A stretch of DNA of 64,000 nt. Origin: Mariannaea sp. PMI_226 (Eukaryota; Ascomycota; Sordariomycetes; Hypocreales; Nectriaceae). The position numbers were made by a program, and so were the translations under genes. The stretch lies in contig JANFOG010000001.1 in assembly GCA_024336345.1 (NCBI GenBank), forward strand, positions 868,001 through 932,000, read 5' to 3'. Below the pieces are notes generated by a model. It had not been told where the DNA came from. It worked only from the letters and a program-made list of their open reading frames with translations, and ran no database searches. Positions within the stretch are counted from its first letter, which is position 1; each line of letters opens with the position of its first letter. Shown here one piece after another: positions 10,897 through 21,689 of this stretch.

Positions 10897-13886
10897 GTCG
10901 ACGGATTCGGGGAGAGATGTATGGGTATGCGTTGTATTATCAGGTTTGTGGTGGTAAGTCTTAGTAACAGTGTGTGGACGTCAAGCTCTGAGGTCTCAAG
11001 GAAGAAGTAAATGAAGAGGAGGAGCGGGAGAGGAGACGCCAAGGGCTTCCCACGTTCTTATATAGACAAATGATCTGCCTTTTGACTCAATGCGCCCGTC
11101 TCTCTTTCAGTTCCCATTGCTCCCCCTTCCTCCCCCTCCCCCCCTCCTTCTTCTCCATGGTCTAGTTGCATTGCTTGACCTAACCTGACCACATGGTAGT
11201 AGATGGGTAGGCGAAACGCAAAACCTCACGGGCGCATTGGGAGGGGGAGCACCAGTCATGTACCTTAGGTTAAGGCACCTTTTGCCCCCAAGAAGCAGTG
11301 CCTACACCCCCAGCCCAATAGCAATCAATGGCAATGGAAATCGCAATGGCAACACCTCGCGCGCGCGGGGAAGAAGAGAGGCACGACAGTGCAGTAAGCT
11401 TTGGCCTAAAGCAACCTGAGGCCCATGACCATCAGAGTGGCGTTTGCAACCACACCAATCGCGTCGAACGAATTAATGGATATGACGACTGTCGTCCTTG
11501 GATCGGCGTATTCAATGGGGCATCTCTCTCGTCCAGCTCTGAGACCTCCCTGAGATATGCTACCCGAAGTTACAGTCCAGGGTCGTAGGAGACCAGTTGT
11601 GGTATCTGTGGCGCTGAGCAAGCACGCCGGCCCCAAAAAAAACGCCCAGACAGCTTCACGAAAGCAGATAGTGGATTTATAATTGTTTTTTTGCCCTTCT
11701 TGCTTCTTGCTTTCTTGCTCTCAGACTTTGGAGGCAATGGGCACTCTGTGTTACATCATACTAGGTACATGACAAGAATTGGGCGGGTTATGATGGGTCA
11801 ATGTTCTCTGGGGGTCTAGTCCAAGGACAGAAGTGCATTGAAGTGATAAGTGCGCTAACTTGGGTGAGCGAACGAGAGAGACGCAGTGTTCGAGACACAG
11901 AGAGAGGAGAAAACGGAAGACGGAAGAGGGGTCACGCCACCAACTGAGATGCATATCTGCCCCATATATTTTCTTCATTGGCTTCCCAAGGTAAAGTAAT
12001 TTGTTAGCTGCGGGATGAGACAATGAGGCACCAGACACAGGGGAGTCTGTTGGTCTGTTGGTCTTGTCAGGCATCCAATTTGATTGTTGCTTTGTGAATG
12101 TTCATTTCTGATTGATATTCTGCATTATTGGCGGGACCAATAGTACCCAACTACCTATGCAATTCAACTCTCAACACGCCCAGGCCAAGTGTTGTGATGT
12201 AGAGTGGTTTATTAGAGTTGAATACTGGACGTACCTAGTGTAGCACCTAGTGTAGCAAGATACCTTCTGATGCCACAACCTCCCAACCCAACCGACCTGC
12301 TAAATGCACGAGATAGGTACCTGCAAGTACGGATGTTCGGGGCTGACGGGGCCAAATTGGGGGGCGGGGGGCCACCTGGGGGGCAACCTGAGGGGCCCTG
12401 GTGTGTGGGGATTCCGATCCGTCATCCTGGCGGCTCAGTGTGGGTTTGTGGGGTAATGCAGTCCAGTCCTGGCCTGTAGGGACTGTACTGGACGGTTCAG
12501 GAGCAACAGTATAGTGATGATGATGACTCGGTGTTGATGGACCGATGGAAGGGATTTCCTGCTTGCCTGGAATTTTCAATAAACTGGTAGTAACATGTAT
12601 TATTCCAAGGCGCCTCCCTCTATCTGCATCTGCTCTTGCTATTCTTGTCTTATTTCTTTCACTCATTGGTCGTACCCATCGGACATGACAGCTCAGCCAA
12701 ACGGATCGATGCGAATGACTTCTAGGCGCAGTGGGGCATGGGCGCCGCCAGTGATGACCCAAGCACTCTCGCCTGCAGTTTATGTAAGGTAGTATTACCC
12801 AGCATGCAAAGTGCCCTCAGTAAATTCATCTGACCTGCAATTTGCGATTGGACCTGAGGCCAGGCATAGTATGGTCCGTTCCTGTTGTCATGGATTGTGT
12901 TTGGTGTCCAACAGCAGCTGTAAGCTATGTACCTACGTCACAGAGAGAAGGGCCCAGGGACGACCAACCAGTATTGAATCATGCGCAATGTTCTTCTGCA
13001 ATGTACCTTCAATAGGTAGTCAATTCGCCCAGAGCGACGAGCTATAGGTGCAAATGAAGTACAGCAGGTCATCGTTAACTAGCGACCTATCTACGCTTTG
13101 ATCCATAGCCTTAAACTGGAACACACCAAGATCAGTTTGCAATAGAGAGCCGACGTGCATCGGGCGGGAGACACCGTTAAGCTTGCGATCTTCAGGACCC
13201 CCAAGGTCACAGGTGCGGATCAAACCGCCCTGGTGCGCATTAGAAAAGCCATTTCCTCATCGATCAGCAAACTATGACCTGCCATGATCTCACCAGAGCA
13301 TGTATGTTGCTCTTTGAATTAGGAATATCGGATTTATGGTTGTTCCTACTGCTGACCATTAGCCACAGCTCTAGATCGCTGCGTGGCAGAGCTGTGGCAG
13401 GCCCCTCTTTCCAGGTCCCTGCAGCACAGCAGGCAACCAGAGCACCTTGGCTTCTGTTCCCCTTATCAGAAAGAATCAGCACAGTGCCCCAGAGCTTCTG
13501 TGATTACGGTACTGGAGCCTCGTCATCCAACGTTCCACAATAGATGCCAACCAACCACTCACACGACCACCAAAAGCTCTTTACAGCAACCTCACAACTC
13601 TTGTCGCCTCTTTGTGGCGCCTTTCTATGCTTGTGCGCATACAATCATTAACTTACGCGAAAAAAGATCATTTATTGGCAAACTGCCCCCCATCCCCTTC
13701 CCCCGCCCAGGTATCAAGAACAAAACCCCCTTGTCCCGCATCAGCAACACCAGCATTGCAGATCTGGGGGGGCCTACTCTCCATGCCCTTTCCAAGCCTG
13801 TCCTAAGCATTCTTCCTGCCGTCCCTCTGCTTTCATGCAAATTGTCGGCCCCTCCCACAGACGACCACAAATGACGAACCCCGAGA
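10897..13886. other. Long intergenic region upstream of two divergent genes
   Basis: These 3 kb separate the 70-aa gene (-) from the DSC4-like gene (+). A TATATAG element lies at about 11060-11066, some 170 bp upstream of the 70-aa gene's start. A GC-alternating patch (CGCGCGCG) is near 11357. G-rich runs at about 12355-12400 could form quadruplexes. TACCT/AGGTA motifs recur around 12240, 12315 and 12930. Several open frames of 60-170 codons exist but show no family features. Confidence 0.5.
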
Positions 13887-15068
13887 ATGAGCGATGATGC
13901 CACGCCGACCTCCCCGGCGCGAATCGATGTCTCTGGGAATCGCGTCGTTTGGGGGGACGGCGTTTCGGTACAGCCAAGCCCGTCGTCCCGCCTGCGCGCC
14001 CAGTCACAATCACAACAGCAACGGAGGAAGAAGAAAAAGAAGAGCAGGAGAAGACGAAATCCTGGATTATCAAAGAAGTTGGAGTTTGTCACGCATTTGT
14101 TGAAGAGCCTTGATACCCTAGTGTTTGCTGAGTTGAGTGCATTGTACTATATGGAGTATGTCTTGACGTTCCCCTTTCTACACATCGCAACCCTCCCCCC
14201 CCCCCGTCTATATTCTGGCCACGGGAGTAAGCTTTCTTACTAACCACTTAATGTTTTACCCATCATTAGGTGCTCCATGTTTCGATTCATCCTGCGAGCG
14301 ATTGGCCAATACATGTATCTTACCCCAAAGGACGAATCTTTTCCCTTTCTCATGCCAGCGAGCCGGACGCATGTCGTACTCATTCTCTTCCCCAATTTGC
14401 TCTGCATGCTTTTACACTTATTCTGTTCCCTCCCAGTAGGGCCAGATTACCATCGAGGATATATGCAAGGAGGCATGATTATTGACTTTGTCGGCCAGAA
14501 GCCCCCGGCCTCTCGATTATACTATATTCTGGCCGATTTTGCCATCCTCGCCGTCCAGAGCTTGATGCTCACCATTCACTCCGAAAGAGAGAGACTTAGG
14601 CTCATGTTAAGGACATTTCGCCCTCTAGTATCAGAAGCAGCCAGGGAGATAACGGCGATACCAAGTATAGAAGATTTGGATGCTGAAGAACGCGGCGTAT
14701 CAAATGACATGTCCGCTTCGATTACAATGGCGGAGGATGAAGCAAATGATATTGAATTGCAGCCACTTCGTCGTACCAGCGACGCAGATGAAGGAAATGA
14801 GCAGAATGCAGATTCTGAATCTGTCTCGAGAGACTCATTGACGGAAGAGAGCTCGAGGTCACATTTGTCAGATTTGCTGAGCTCTGGGAATGCGATACTA
14901 GGCGAGTATCATGTCCTTCACTCCATTCGCACCGCCGCCATGGATCTCGAAAGGACCGCTGCGAATTCGCTTCGATCTATCAGCTATGGGGCGACGCTCG
15001 CTGCGATAGAGGCGAGGAGACGAGGACCTAATGTTACGAATCGGGCGGTACAAAATGATAGACAATAG
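13887..15068 (+). CDS. DUF1746 membrane protein, DSC E3 ligase subunit 4-like
   Basis: Two exons, 13887-14155 and 14270-15068, are joined by a 114-nt intron (GTATGT...ATTAG) to give LYYMECSMFRFILRAIGQ and a 355-aa protein. The N-terminus is cytosolic-looking, with a Gln- and Lys/Arg-rich patch (about residues 42-58). The membrane part spans about residues 70-195: a first helix around LDTLVFAELSALYYMECSMF, a second in VVLILFPNLLCMLLHLFCSL and a third in YYILADFAILAVQSLMLTI. This matches the fungal DUF1746 domain, which is found in Dsc4, a subunit of the Golgi Dsc E3 ubiquitin ligase that activates SREBP in fission yeast and Aspergillus. The C-terminal 150 residues are acidic and Ser-rich. The assignment to Dsc4 rests on the domain and topology only. 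Its 3' end faces RCL1 121 bp away. Confidence 0.75.
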
Positions 15069-15189
15069 GAATGGCGGCGGTATAAGCGGGCATTTTTGGC
15101 TTTAGTAAAGCTTTTTCAGCGTATGTATTATGTGATATCTTGAACAATGAACTCCCCCCAATAATTTTTTTCCCCTTCCCTCTTTTCTT

Positions 15190-16404
15190 TTACGCTATCT
15201 TCCTGCCCACGTTACCAACGCCGGCACCCTTCACAGACAGGACCATGTCACCAGTTTCATCATCCACGTCTCTTAGACCCCAGCTGCTTGCCCCGAAGGT
15301 CTTCAAATCTCTTGCCAGTGTCACCATTTCTTCGGTGCCAATAATGTCTCGGCCTATTCTTAGTCGTCCAACGTCCTCCGATCCCATAGCCATCAGCACA
15401 AGAACCGTCCCTGCAGAAGTGTGAGTGACGCATCCGCCCTTCTCGATAGTCTCCAACAGCTGGTACGCGCATCGCTTTCCGATATCTTCGGGAACCACAC
15501 CACCCTCGGGAGGGACCACCACATCCGCAGAGTAAAACACGCCCACGGCGCTGGATTCTGCCACAAGACTCAATCCGAAGCCGATTCCCAAGCGTCGCTT
15601 GCTACCAGCCTTGTCACCAGTAGGTACAAGCGGAGCTTGGTCGTATTGCGCAGCCACATGGATATCGGAAACGAATGGGTTGAGAACTTCGCGGGCTGAA
15701 TGGATCATGCGCGCGTTGTTGGACGCCGAAACTCCTGTGCAGTATGCGACACCTCGTATCTTCTTTATCCGTCCTGGACTGCGATTCAGGTGCAACGTCT
15801 TTGGTAACCGGACTTGGCTGGCAAAGCGCAGCTCGACACAACCACCACCTCCCCTCCCACCAGGGCCAGCGCATGAACGCTGCAGTACTCGAAGTTCTAT
15901 CCGCGCAGGGGGGATGCCAAAGAGGCCAAAGAGGGGGAGTATGGCAGTTCGGAAGGAGTCGACGGACATGTCGCCCGTCTCAGTAGAGGAGGTGATGACA
16001 CCAGGGCCGGAGAAGCGAACGTTCATGTGGGCTTTTGAGAAAGGAGCCAGGAGGCAGAGGGGGAGAAGGAAGTAGGTGACGCCTCGTGTGCAGGTCATGG
16101 GGATGCTGTGTTCGATGATGTCGCCATCGGAGGCACCAAATCCAGCAATTGTTCCCGTGATCAAGCCTGGGTGGTAGGTGATTGTCGTACCCGTATACGA
16201 GATTTGCATGGAGCTGCCATTGGTAACGGCCTCCATCAGGCGCAAGAAGGAAATCTCATGAGGGGCTAAACCGGGGTTTGTTGGCGATGTGCTTCGGATC
16301 TTTGAAATGTGAATAGGTCGGCCGGTCAATGTCGATAGGACCAGCCGCTGTGTGAAGGCACGATGGCCTGTGAATCGTAGGAATTCCGGTGAGGAATTCG
16401 ACAT
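15190..16404 (-). CDS. RCL1: RNA 3'-terminal phosphate cyclase-like protein RCL1
   Basis: Rcl1 partners the GTPase Bms1 in the small-subunit processome and is needed for pre-rRNA cleavage to make 18S rRNA; it acts in the nucleolus. The uninterrupted frame encodes 404 aa. The start is taken at 16404 because MSNSSPEFLRFTGHRAFTQR fits the family N-terminus, whereas the upstream extension of the frame does not. Family features include LVLSTLTGRPIHISKIR, TTITYHPGLITG, a cyclase insert region in the middle and, near the C-terminus, the Rcl1-type LMAMGSEDVGRLRIG in place of the catalytic segment of true cyclases. A Gly-rich loop GPGGRGGGG lies near residue 195. Its 5' end is divergent from the CIA84-like gene, with 401 bp between start codons. 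Confidence 0.93.
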   Translation of the reverse strand: MSNSSPEFLRFTGHRAFTQRLVLSTLTGRPIHISKIRSTSPTNPGLAPHEISFLRLMEAVTNGSSMQISYTGTTITYHPGLITGTIAGFGASDGDIIEHSIPMTCTRGVTYFLLPLCLLAPFSKAHMNVRFSGPGVITSSTETGDMSVDSFRTAILPLFGLFGIPPARIELRVLQRSCAGPGGRGGGGCVELRFASQVRLPKTLHLNRSPGRIKKIRGVAYCTGVSASNNARMIHSAREVLNPFVSDIHVAAQYDQAPLVPTGDKAGSKRRLGIGFGLSLVAESSAVGVFYSADVVVPPEGGVVPEDIGKRCAYQLLETIEKGGCVTHTSAGTVLVLMAMGSEDVGRLRIGRDIIGTEEMVTLARDLKTFGASSWGLRDVDDETGDMVLSVKGAGVGNVGRKIA

Positions 16405-16805
16405 TTTGTTTTGGCCCTTGGGGAGAAAGGAGGCGGGGGTATCTGAGGATCTTTCGAGTCTTTGAAAGGACGAAATACCAACGTTTCTCATCCAGCGCCG
16501 CCAGAACAAAAAATCAACTTTCTGCCAGTTGAAAAAGTTGTAGCACCAGCGACTTGGGCAGGCGGTGAGGAGGCTGGCGACTGGTCCCCACTCTTTTCCC
16601 ACCAAGGGAGCGAGTTGGCGAGCAGATTTGAAAGGGACCACACCGATTCTTATCGATAAGCCCCAAAAATGACAAGAGCCCGCCCGCCGCCTTTGTGAAG
16701 CGCGATTGCATGCCACTAAAAAGTTCAAGATCTCTCCCACATGCTGAGAAGCTTCTTCGGGTTTGATGATTCGTTAACGGCTGGACAACTGCCCATGGAG
16801 ACAAA
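16405..16805. promoter_or_regulatory. Divergent promoter region RCL1 / CIA84-like gene
   Basis: These 401 bases separate the two start codons and must hold both promoters and leaders. No TATA box is obvious. A GATAAG-type motif (CGATAAGCC) lies at about 16654. Confidence 0.5.
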
Positions 16806-19331
16806 ATGCCCAGCCGACGACTCCTTTTCGATCTGCGATCCCCAAACGATACAATATGTCGCTCATGTAGATTGGCGATTCGACAACGGCTGACACCACC
16901 ACAAGTACGGAGTGCCGCCTACAGCTCCAGGACGACCACCAACACACCTGCCACTGCTGCCACTGCTACCACTTCTACAAGACGCCGCCCTCTTGGCAAC
17001 GCCGTAGCACGAAAGCCTAGCAGGGAAGAATTGCTGCAGTCTCTAGAGCGAATTCGATCACTTCGGAGTAGTCCGCAGAAGGAAGACAAAGAGTCCTTCT
17101 CTGTGAGATACTTTGAACAAAACGACAATGAGCGAACCGAGCTATCCACCGAGAATGATTTTGATGGGTCACTAGATCAACTCGATGCGACGGAGCTCAA
17201 AAATGTTCTACTTGGGATCAAAGAGGAAATGGGTGGGAAGGAGGAGAGAGATGCATTCGACGAGGTCGTCGGTCAACTCGGCGGCGACTGGGACAAGATG
17301 AAAACTGCGGCCGACTTGGAGAAACTGGTCTCTCGGATGGATGCATACAATGCGGTCATAGATGCAGAGATTGACAAAACCGGCGCAGAGCTACCCAAGG
17401 AGGTTCTAGACGAGCTCAATCTGGAGCTACCAGGCTTGCCAGGGATGGGGAACTTGGGCTCCCGGATGACGCTCCCTCAGATCCCAGAGAAGCCATGGAC
17501 GATCAACCAGCGGAAGAAAATCGCCAGGCTCAACTCAGTGCTAGCTCGAGTCTCGCGAGATATGCGCCGAGATACAAAGCTCAACAGGAAGAGCGTCCAG
17601 GCCGTGTACAAGGCCTACCATGCGGCAAGGCTGTCACTCGCACACGGCTGGAACAATGTCCCCCTCGACGTATGGGATTTTCTGTGGAAAGTGTTTTCTG
17701 CAGATGAGTCTGTCAATATTCATCGACTATCACACATATCCCTGCTCTCGCGGGACATGAGCGAGGCCAAGATTGTCCTCAGCCCTAAACAACAGCTTCT
17801 CACTATCGAGGCTGTGTTTGTCGATGGCTGGGATGCCAAGGCGATTGAGAACTGGAAGCGATGCATGAGTTCACTGGGCGATGAGCAAGCCGATACTTTC
17901 CAAGAGTTTTGGGAGCTGGGCGTGAGGATGTTTTGCCGTGTGAAAGATCTGGACCAGGCACAGAGGGCCATCAACAAGCTCCTAGACAGGCAGACTGATC
18001 CTCGCATCTTGATGCCTCTTATCCGTACGTGCTCCGAGTTGGGCACAGAGGAGGGCCAGGAGCGAGCTTGGACAATTTATCGCCAATTGAGAGCGCTCCT
18101 GGGGCCGGATATGAAGATCGAGGATTATGACCAGGTCATTTCCTACTTCTTGGCAACCAACCAAACTGAGAATGCCCTCTACGCATTTGTTGACATGATG
18201 AGCCTCGGGAAGATCGACTTGAAGAAGCAGAAGCACCTACCGTCGGTCATTGCAAACAAATTCTTCTTCGGCAAGTGGCTCAAGAGGCTTATCGGTGCAG
18301 GTGACTTGAATGGTGCTCTCAGCGTGGTAAACTTCATGCGGAAGAAGGGTGTCGATGCAGCCCCTATCCATCTCAACGGCCTGATCGGCGCCTGGCAGCG
18401 CTCAGGGGGCGCCGATGACCTGGAGAGGGCGGACGAGATGGCATGGGGAATGATTGAGTCTCGCATCAGATTTGTGGAAGAGAGACGAGATGGCCGCAAT
18501 ACTCAAAAGGCACCATCGGCTACTCAATCTAACGGTTCAATGCCATTGCCCAGAGCTACTCTCGAGACTTTCTCCCTTCTTGCAGAGAATTATCGACTGC
18601 GAGGGCTTCACGACCAGCTTCAGGGGTTGTGGAACGCTTCCTGCGACGCAGAGATCAGTCCAGATGCCTTCATGATCAACCAGCTGCTGGAATCATACAT
18701 TCAGGCCGGCCAGTCAAAGGAGGCTCTGGAGCTTTACCAGGCCCTCGTCACTGAGCAAGGCGTCAAGCCAGATCCTTACACCTTCAGCGCTCTGTGGAAG
18801 ACGCTTGGTATTAACCGCCTCCAGCGGATTGCAGACGACGCATATGCTGCTGAAACTGAGGCCACGCGGGCTCTCTTTGCCGAGACGGTCAAATTCAGGG
18901 ACGTGTTTGCGCCGGACGGCATGGACGGGCAACTCGCCCGCAAGATCCTCCACACCTTCCGCCGGGTCAGGGATCACGCAGGCCTCATCGTGGCCCTCAC
19001 ATCCCTCCGCGACGTCTTTCGCTTCTTCCCGCCCGAGATGCTCGTCCTCGAAATGGTCCTCGGCACCACCAAGCTGTCCTGGGACTCCACGGCCCACCGG
19101 CACCGTCTGGTGGCCGCCAAGCGAAACCTCGACCGCGGCCTAGTCGCCTGGGCCGAGGGCGACCTGTCGAAACTCGAAGGCGATCGCCGGGGCGAGGCCC
19201 TCTTCGAGTATCTCCAGAAGCAGTACTGGCCGGCCGATGCTGATGAGGTAGCCAAGAGGACTGCATTTCGGGAGGCGGCGACCCAGATGGGTGTGTACGA
19301 TTTGTTGAAGAAATCTGCGAGACAGCGATGA
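16806..19331 (+). CDS. Mitochondrial PPR-type protein, CIA84-like
   Basis: A single uninterrupted frame gives 841 aa. The N-terminus (RRLLFDLRSPNDTICRSCRLA followed by an Arg/Ser/Thr-rich stretch) looks like a mitochondrial presequence with a CxxC. Residues about 300-800 are helical-repeat sequence with PPR-like motifs, clearest in PDAFMINQLLESYIQAGQSK and EALELYQALVTEQGVKPDPYTFSALWKTLG. Length and layout fit CIA84, the Neurospora complex I intermediate-associated protein, a PPR protein needed to assemble the membrane arm of NADH:ubiquinone oxidoreductase. I assign it as CIA84-like on layout and remembered resemblance. A general mitochondrial RNA-binding PPR protein is the alternative. It shares a divergent promoter with RCL1 and faces TAF3 at its 3' end. 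Confidence 0.65.
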   Translation: MPSRRLLFDLRSPNDTICRSCRLAIRQRLTPPQVRSAAYSSRTTTNTPATAATATTSTRRRPLGNAVARKPSREELLQSLERIRSLRSSPQKEDKESFSVRYFEQNDNERTELSTENDFDGSLDQLDATELKNVLLGIKEEMGGKEERDAFDEVVGQLGGDWDKMKTAADLEKLVSRMDAYNAVIDAEIDKTGAELPKEVLDELNLELPGLPGMGNLGSRMTLPQIPEKPWTINQRKKIARLNSVLARVSRDMRRDTKLNRKSVQAVYKAYHAARLSLAHGWNNVPLDVWDFLWKVFSADESVNIHRLSHISLLSRDMSEAKIVLSPKQQLLTIEAVFVDGWDAKAIENWKRCMSSLGDEQADTFQEFWELGVRMFCRVKDLDQAQRAINKLLDRQTDPRILMPLIRTCSELGTEEGQERAWTIYRQLRALLGPDMKIEDYDQVISYFLATNQTENALYAFVDMMSLGKIDLKKQKHLPSVIANKFFFGKWLKRLIGAGDLNGALSVVNFMRKKGVDAAPIHLNGLIGAWQRSGGADDLERADEMAWGMIESRIRFVEERRDGRNTQKAPSATQSNGSMPLPRATLETFSLLAENYRLRGLHDQLQGLWNASCDAEISPDAFMINQLLESYIQAGQSKEALELYQALVTEQGVKPDPYTFSALWKTLGINRLQRIADDAYAAETEATRALFAETVKFRDVFAPDGMDGQLARKILHTFRRVRDHAGLIVALTSLRDVFRFFPPEMLVLEMVLGTTKLSWDSTAHRHRLVAAKRNLDRGLVAWAEGDLSKLEGDRRGEALFEYLQKQYWPADADEVAKRTAFREAATQMGVYDLLKKSARQR

Positions 19332-20098
19332 TGATGATGTTGTTGTTTTTCTGTATTTTCTTTTTTATCACTTTGGAAACATGACGCTTCAACTTCCCCT
19401 TGTCCCACGTTTGGGGACGGATATGTAGGAAAAGCAACTGGTCCCCATCCTCATGAAAACAATCATGTATAACTAAGAATCTTGTATCTGGAACAAGGAG
19501 AAAAGTTGAGGGCATATCTGTACAATACTTTATCCCCCCCTTTTTTTTTTCTCGGTCAGCCCTCCCGAGCAATTCGGCATATAGACACCTCCCTCTCCAT
19601 CCCTTTCAGATATATCACGCTCACGATAACGATCACCATCTCAATGCGAGGTCCATCTTTGTACCATGTCTCTGTATAATAAAGCCGTTTTATAAAACAA
19701 GAAGAAGAAAAAATTCAGCCTTGTGTAGTCTCGGTCCTTTCATGAGAACACAGAAAGAGAAGAAAAAAAAAGCCGGGAGATGGTAACTTGTAAGGGAGAA
19801 GAGAATTCATATCTCAGTCCTTATAGATAAGGACGTCCCAAAAACAAACAAAAAAACAAAAAGAAGATGGGTACCCATTTCCTCCCTCCCAATCATCCAT
19901 CCTCTCCCAAACTCCGACGCTATGCAAAACAACAAGGTAAAGGAAGAGATCCATTCTCCCTTTATTTTTATTTTTCCTCATCTGCCCTTCCCCCGTCCCC
20001 CATTCCATTTCACTCCAATTAGTTTTTTGACTGCATTTCCCCTTCTGCAGTAGAGTAACCACGCACAATCTCTCAGCATATGGTCCTTTTCAATCTCT
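19332..20098. other. Intergenic region between convergent CIA84-like and TAF3-like genes
   Basis: No gene is seen in 767 bases. Several homopolymer runs (T at 19545-19554, A at 19763-19770) and pyrimidine-rich tracts are present. The last 24 bases, next to the TAF3 stop, belong to the segment that is duplicated at 62623-62781. Confidence 0.5.
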
Positions 20099-20862
20099 CT
20101 AGGACAAGTCCATATCTTCGTGATCCAAGCGGTCACCCACGGAGCTGAGCCCTGAGTCATCGTCGTCACTCACGTGCCCGTTCTGCTGGGGCCGAGTATC
20201 TGTCCCATGCGAGTCTTGGTCGACGGCAACAGCACTTCGTTTGTTGATCCAGTCGTTGATGCTCGTGTCCGGGCCGCCTTCAACTTGGATTTCGCCGTTA
20301 TCACCACCACGGCCCAGGATAGTAGCGTGGTACTTGGCATCGTCGCCAGTTTTGCTGTGCTTCTTCTTCAAGGCTACAAGGTGGTTAGCAAAATCGCTGT
20401 GAAATATAAATTTATCCCCTTCTCCTCCTTACATCCGGGGGAAAAAGAAAGAGGAATACACATACCATTAAGATAATCAGTCGCATCTGACTCCCCATCT
20501 CCATTCCCAAACTCCATCATCTCTTTCATGCGCTGCCCCGAGAACCACTCTATAAATTCATTCACGCCGCGAAGATCCTCCTCGCCGTACACCTCCTCCT
20601 CGGTAGCTATCCGCTCCGGTAGCAGCGCGCCAACGTCCTGCAGGGCCATGCGCACGTCAACAATGGTAAAATCCGCACAGCCGCCATTATTGTGCACCGC
20701 GTGATCGGCTGTGGTTTGGCATAGCATCGAGAGGTACCGCGCAGCGAGATCGGTGATGGAGTCGAGGACTGCGGGTCGCGTAGAGTGGTAGCCTGTGGCT
20801 CGGAGAATCTGCAGGATTGAGGGGCGGAGGAGCGCATGAAACACAGAAGGCGTAGTCGTCAT
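20099..20862 (-). CDS. TFIID subunit TAF3-like, bromodomain-associated histone-fold protein
   Basis: Two exons, 20466-20862 and 20099-20373, are separated by a 92-nt intron (GTATGT...TTGTAG) joining DYLN to ALKKKHSK; 223 aa. Residues about 5-85 form the Bromo_TP histone fold: FHALLRPSILQILRATGYHS, then DSITDLAARYLSMLCQTTAD and FTIVDVRMALQDVGALLP. In fungi this domain marks TAF3, which pairs with TAF10 in TFIID; TAF8 and SPT7 carry similar folds and are alternatives. The rest has ATILGRGG and an acidic tail with SDDDDSGLSSVGDRLDHEDM. No PHD finger is present, as in yeast TAF3. The last about 45 codons plus 24 bases of 3' flank exist as a second copy at 62623-62781, inside a repeat block, on the opposite strand. 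Confidence 0.8.
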
Positions 20863-21689
20863 GCTGGGCGAGCGTATGAAATGGTTTCAAGCGTGCGAGT
20901 GCGAGCGCGAGTGTGTGGTAAGTATGGTGCCTCGTCAAAAGAGTCTAGCTGAGGTGCGTCGTCGGGGTAGGTCTTCTCTAAAAGCTATGGAGGAAGTGTT
21001 GAAGAATAGAAGCCGAATATGAAGGTTGAATGCGAAGCTTGAGCAAGGAAGCAGAAGCCCGAATAGAGATTTTGAACAGAAGCTGGTTTCGTCGAGGTAG
21101 TTTGGTGCTGGTGCTGGTGCCGGTGCAGGTGCGCGCACACGCAATTTCGAGCCGTAGGTCAGGTCAATGGCGCCGCGCTGATTGGGACGTCATCGACTGG
21201 AGATTCGAGACTCCTCGGCGCGCATGTGCGTCCCAGGGCGCTGAGTTTCTCGAGTGCTGGGAGAATCAGAAGCTCGAGAGGTGAAGGGATAGCTTTCATG
21301 GAACAAAGGAGCTCTCAGACTCGTCCCCCAAAAGAAAGCGCGGAATGGAACACGATATGTTCCCGAGGTACCCACCACGCGAGCACTGTGTAGATGTGTT
21401 TGTGTTTGTGCTTTTCTTTGTACTACGGTGCCCTGTTTGCACATCGGGGCATTCATTGTGCAGGGGCCACAGCCTTGTAAATAAGTGTGGGTTTCACAGT
21501 GCGGAATCTGTCTTTACACACATGACGTCTAGAAGTGGTTTGGGGGTGGTTACCAACCTGTAGGTAGGTAGGTACTGCAAGGTAGGTAGACAATTGTCTG
21601 CTCTCAATTCCAATCTGGTAATTAAATATCACAGGAATCATACAAGATTCTTCTTCACCTTCAAGTTTGTAAGTTTCCGTCAATTATAA
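20863..21689. other. Intergenic region upstream of TAF3-like gene
   Basis: 827 bases without a supported gene. A GGTGCTGGTGCTGGTGCCGG short repeat lies at about 21110-21130 and a GTAGGTAGGTAGGTACT cluster at about 21562-21595. Confidence 0.5.

Noticed and set aside
12247..12762. 171-codon minus-strand frame in the long intergenic region
   Set aside because: Composition is His/Pro/Arg-rich without domain pattern, no supporting introns, and it overlaps G-rich promoter-like DNA.
16405..16740. 112-codon N-terminal extension of RCL1
   Set aside because: The frame is open but the residues do not fit RCL1, whose N-terminus starts close to LRFTGHRAF.
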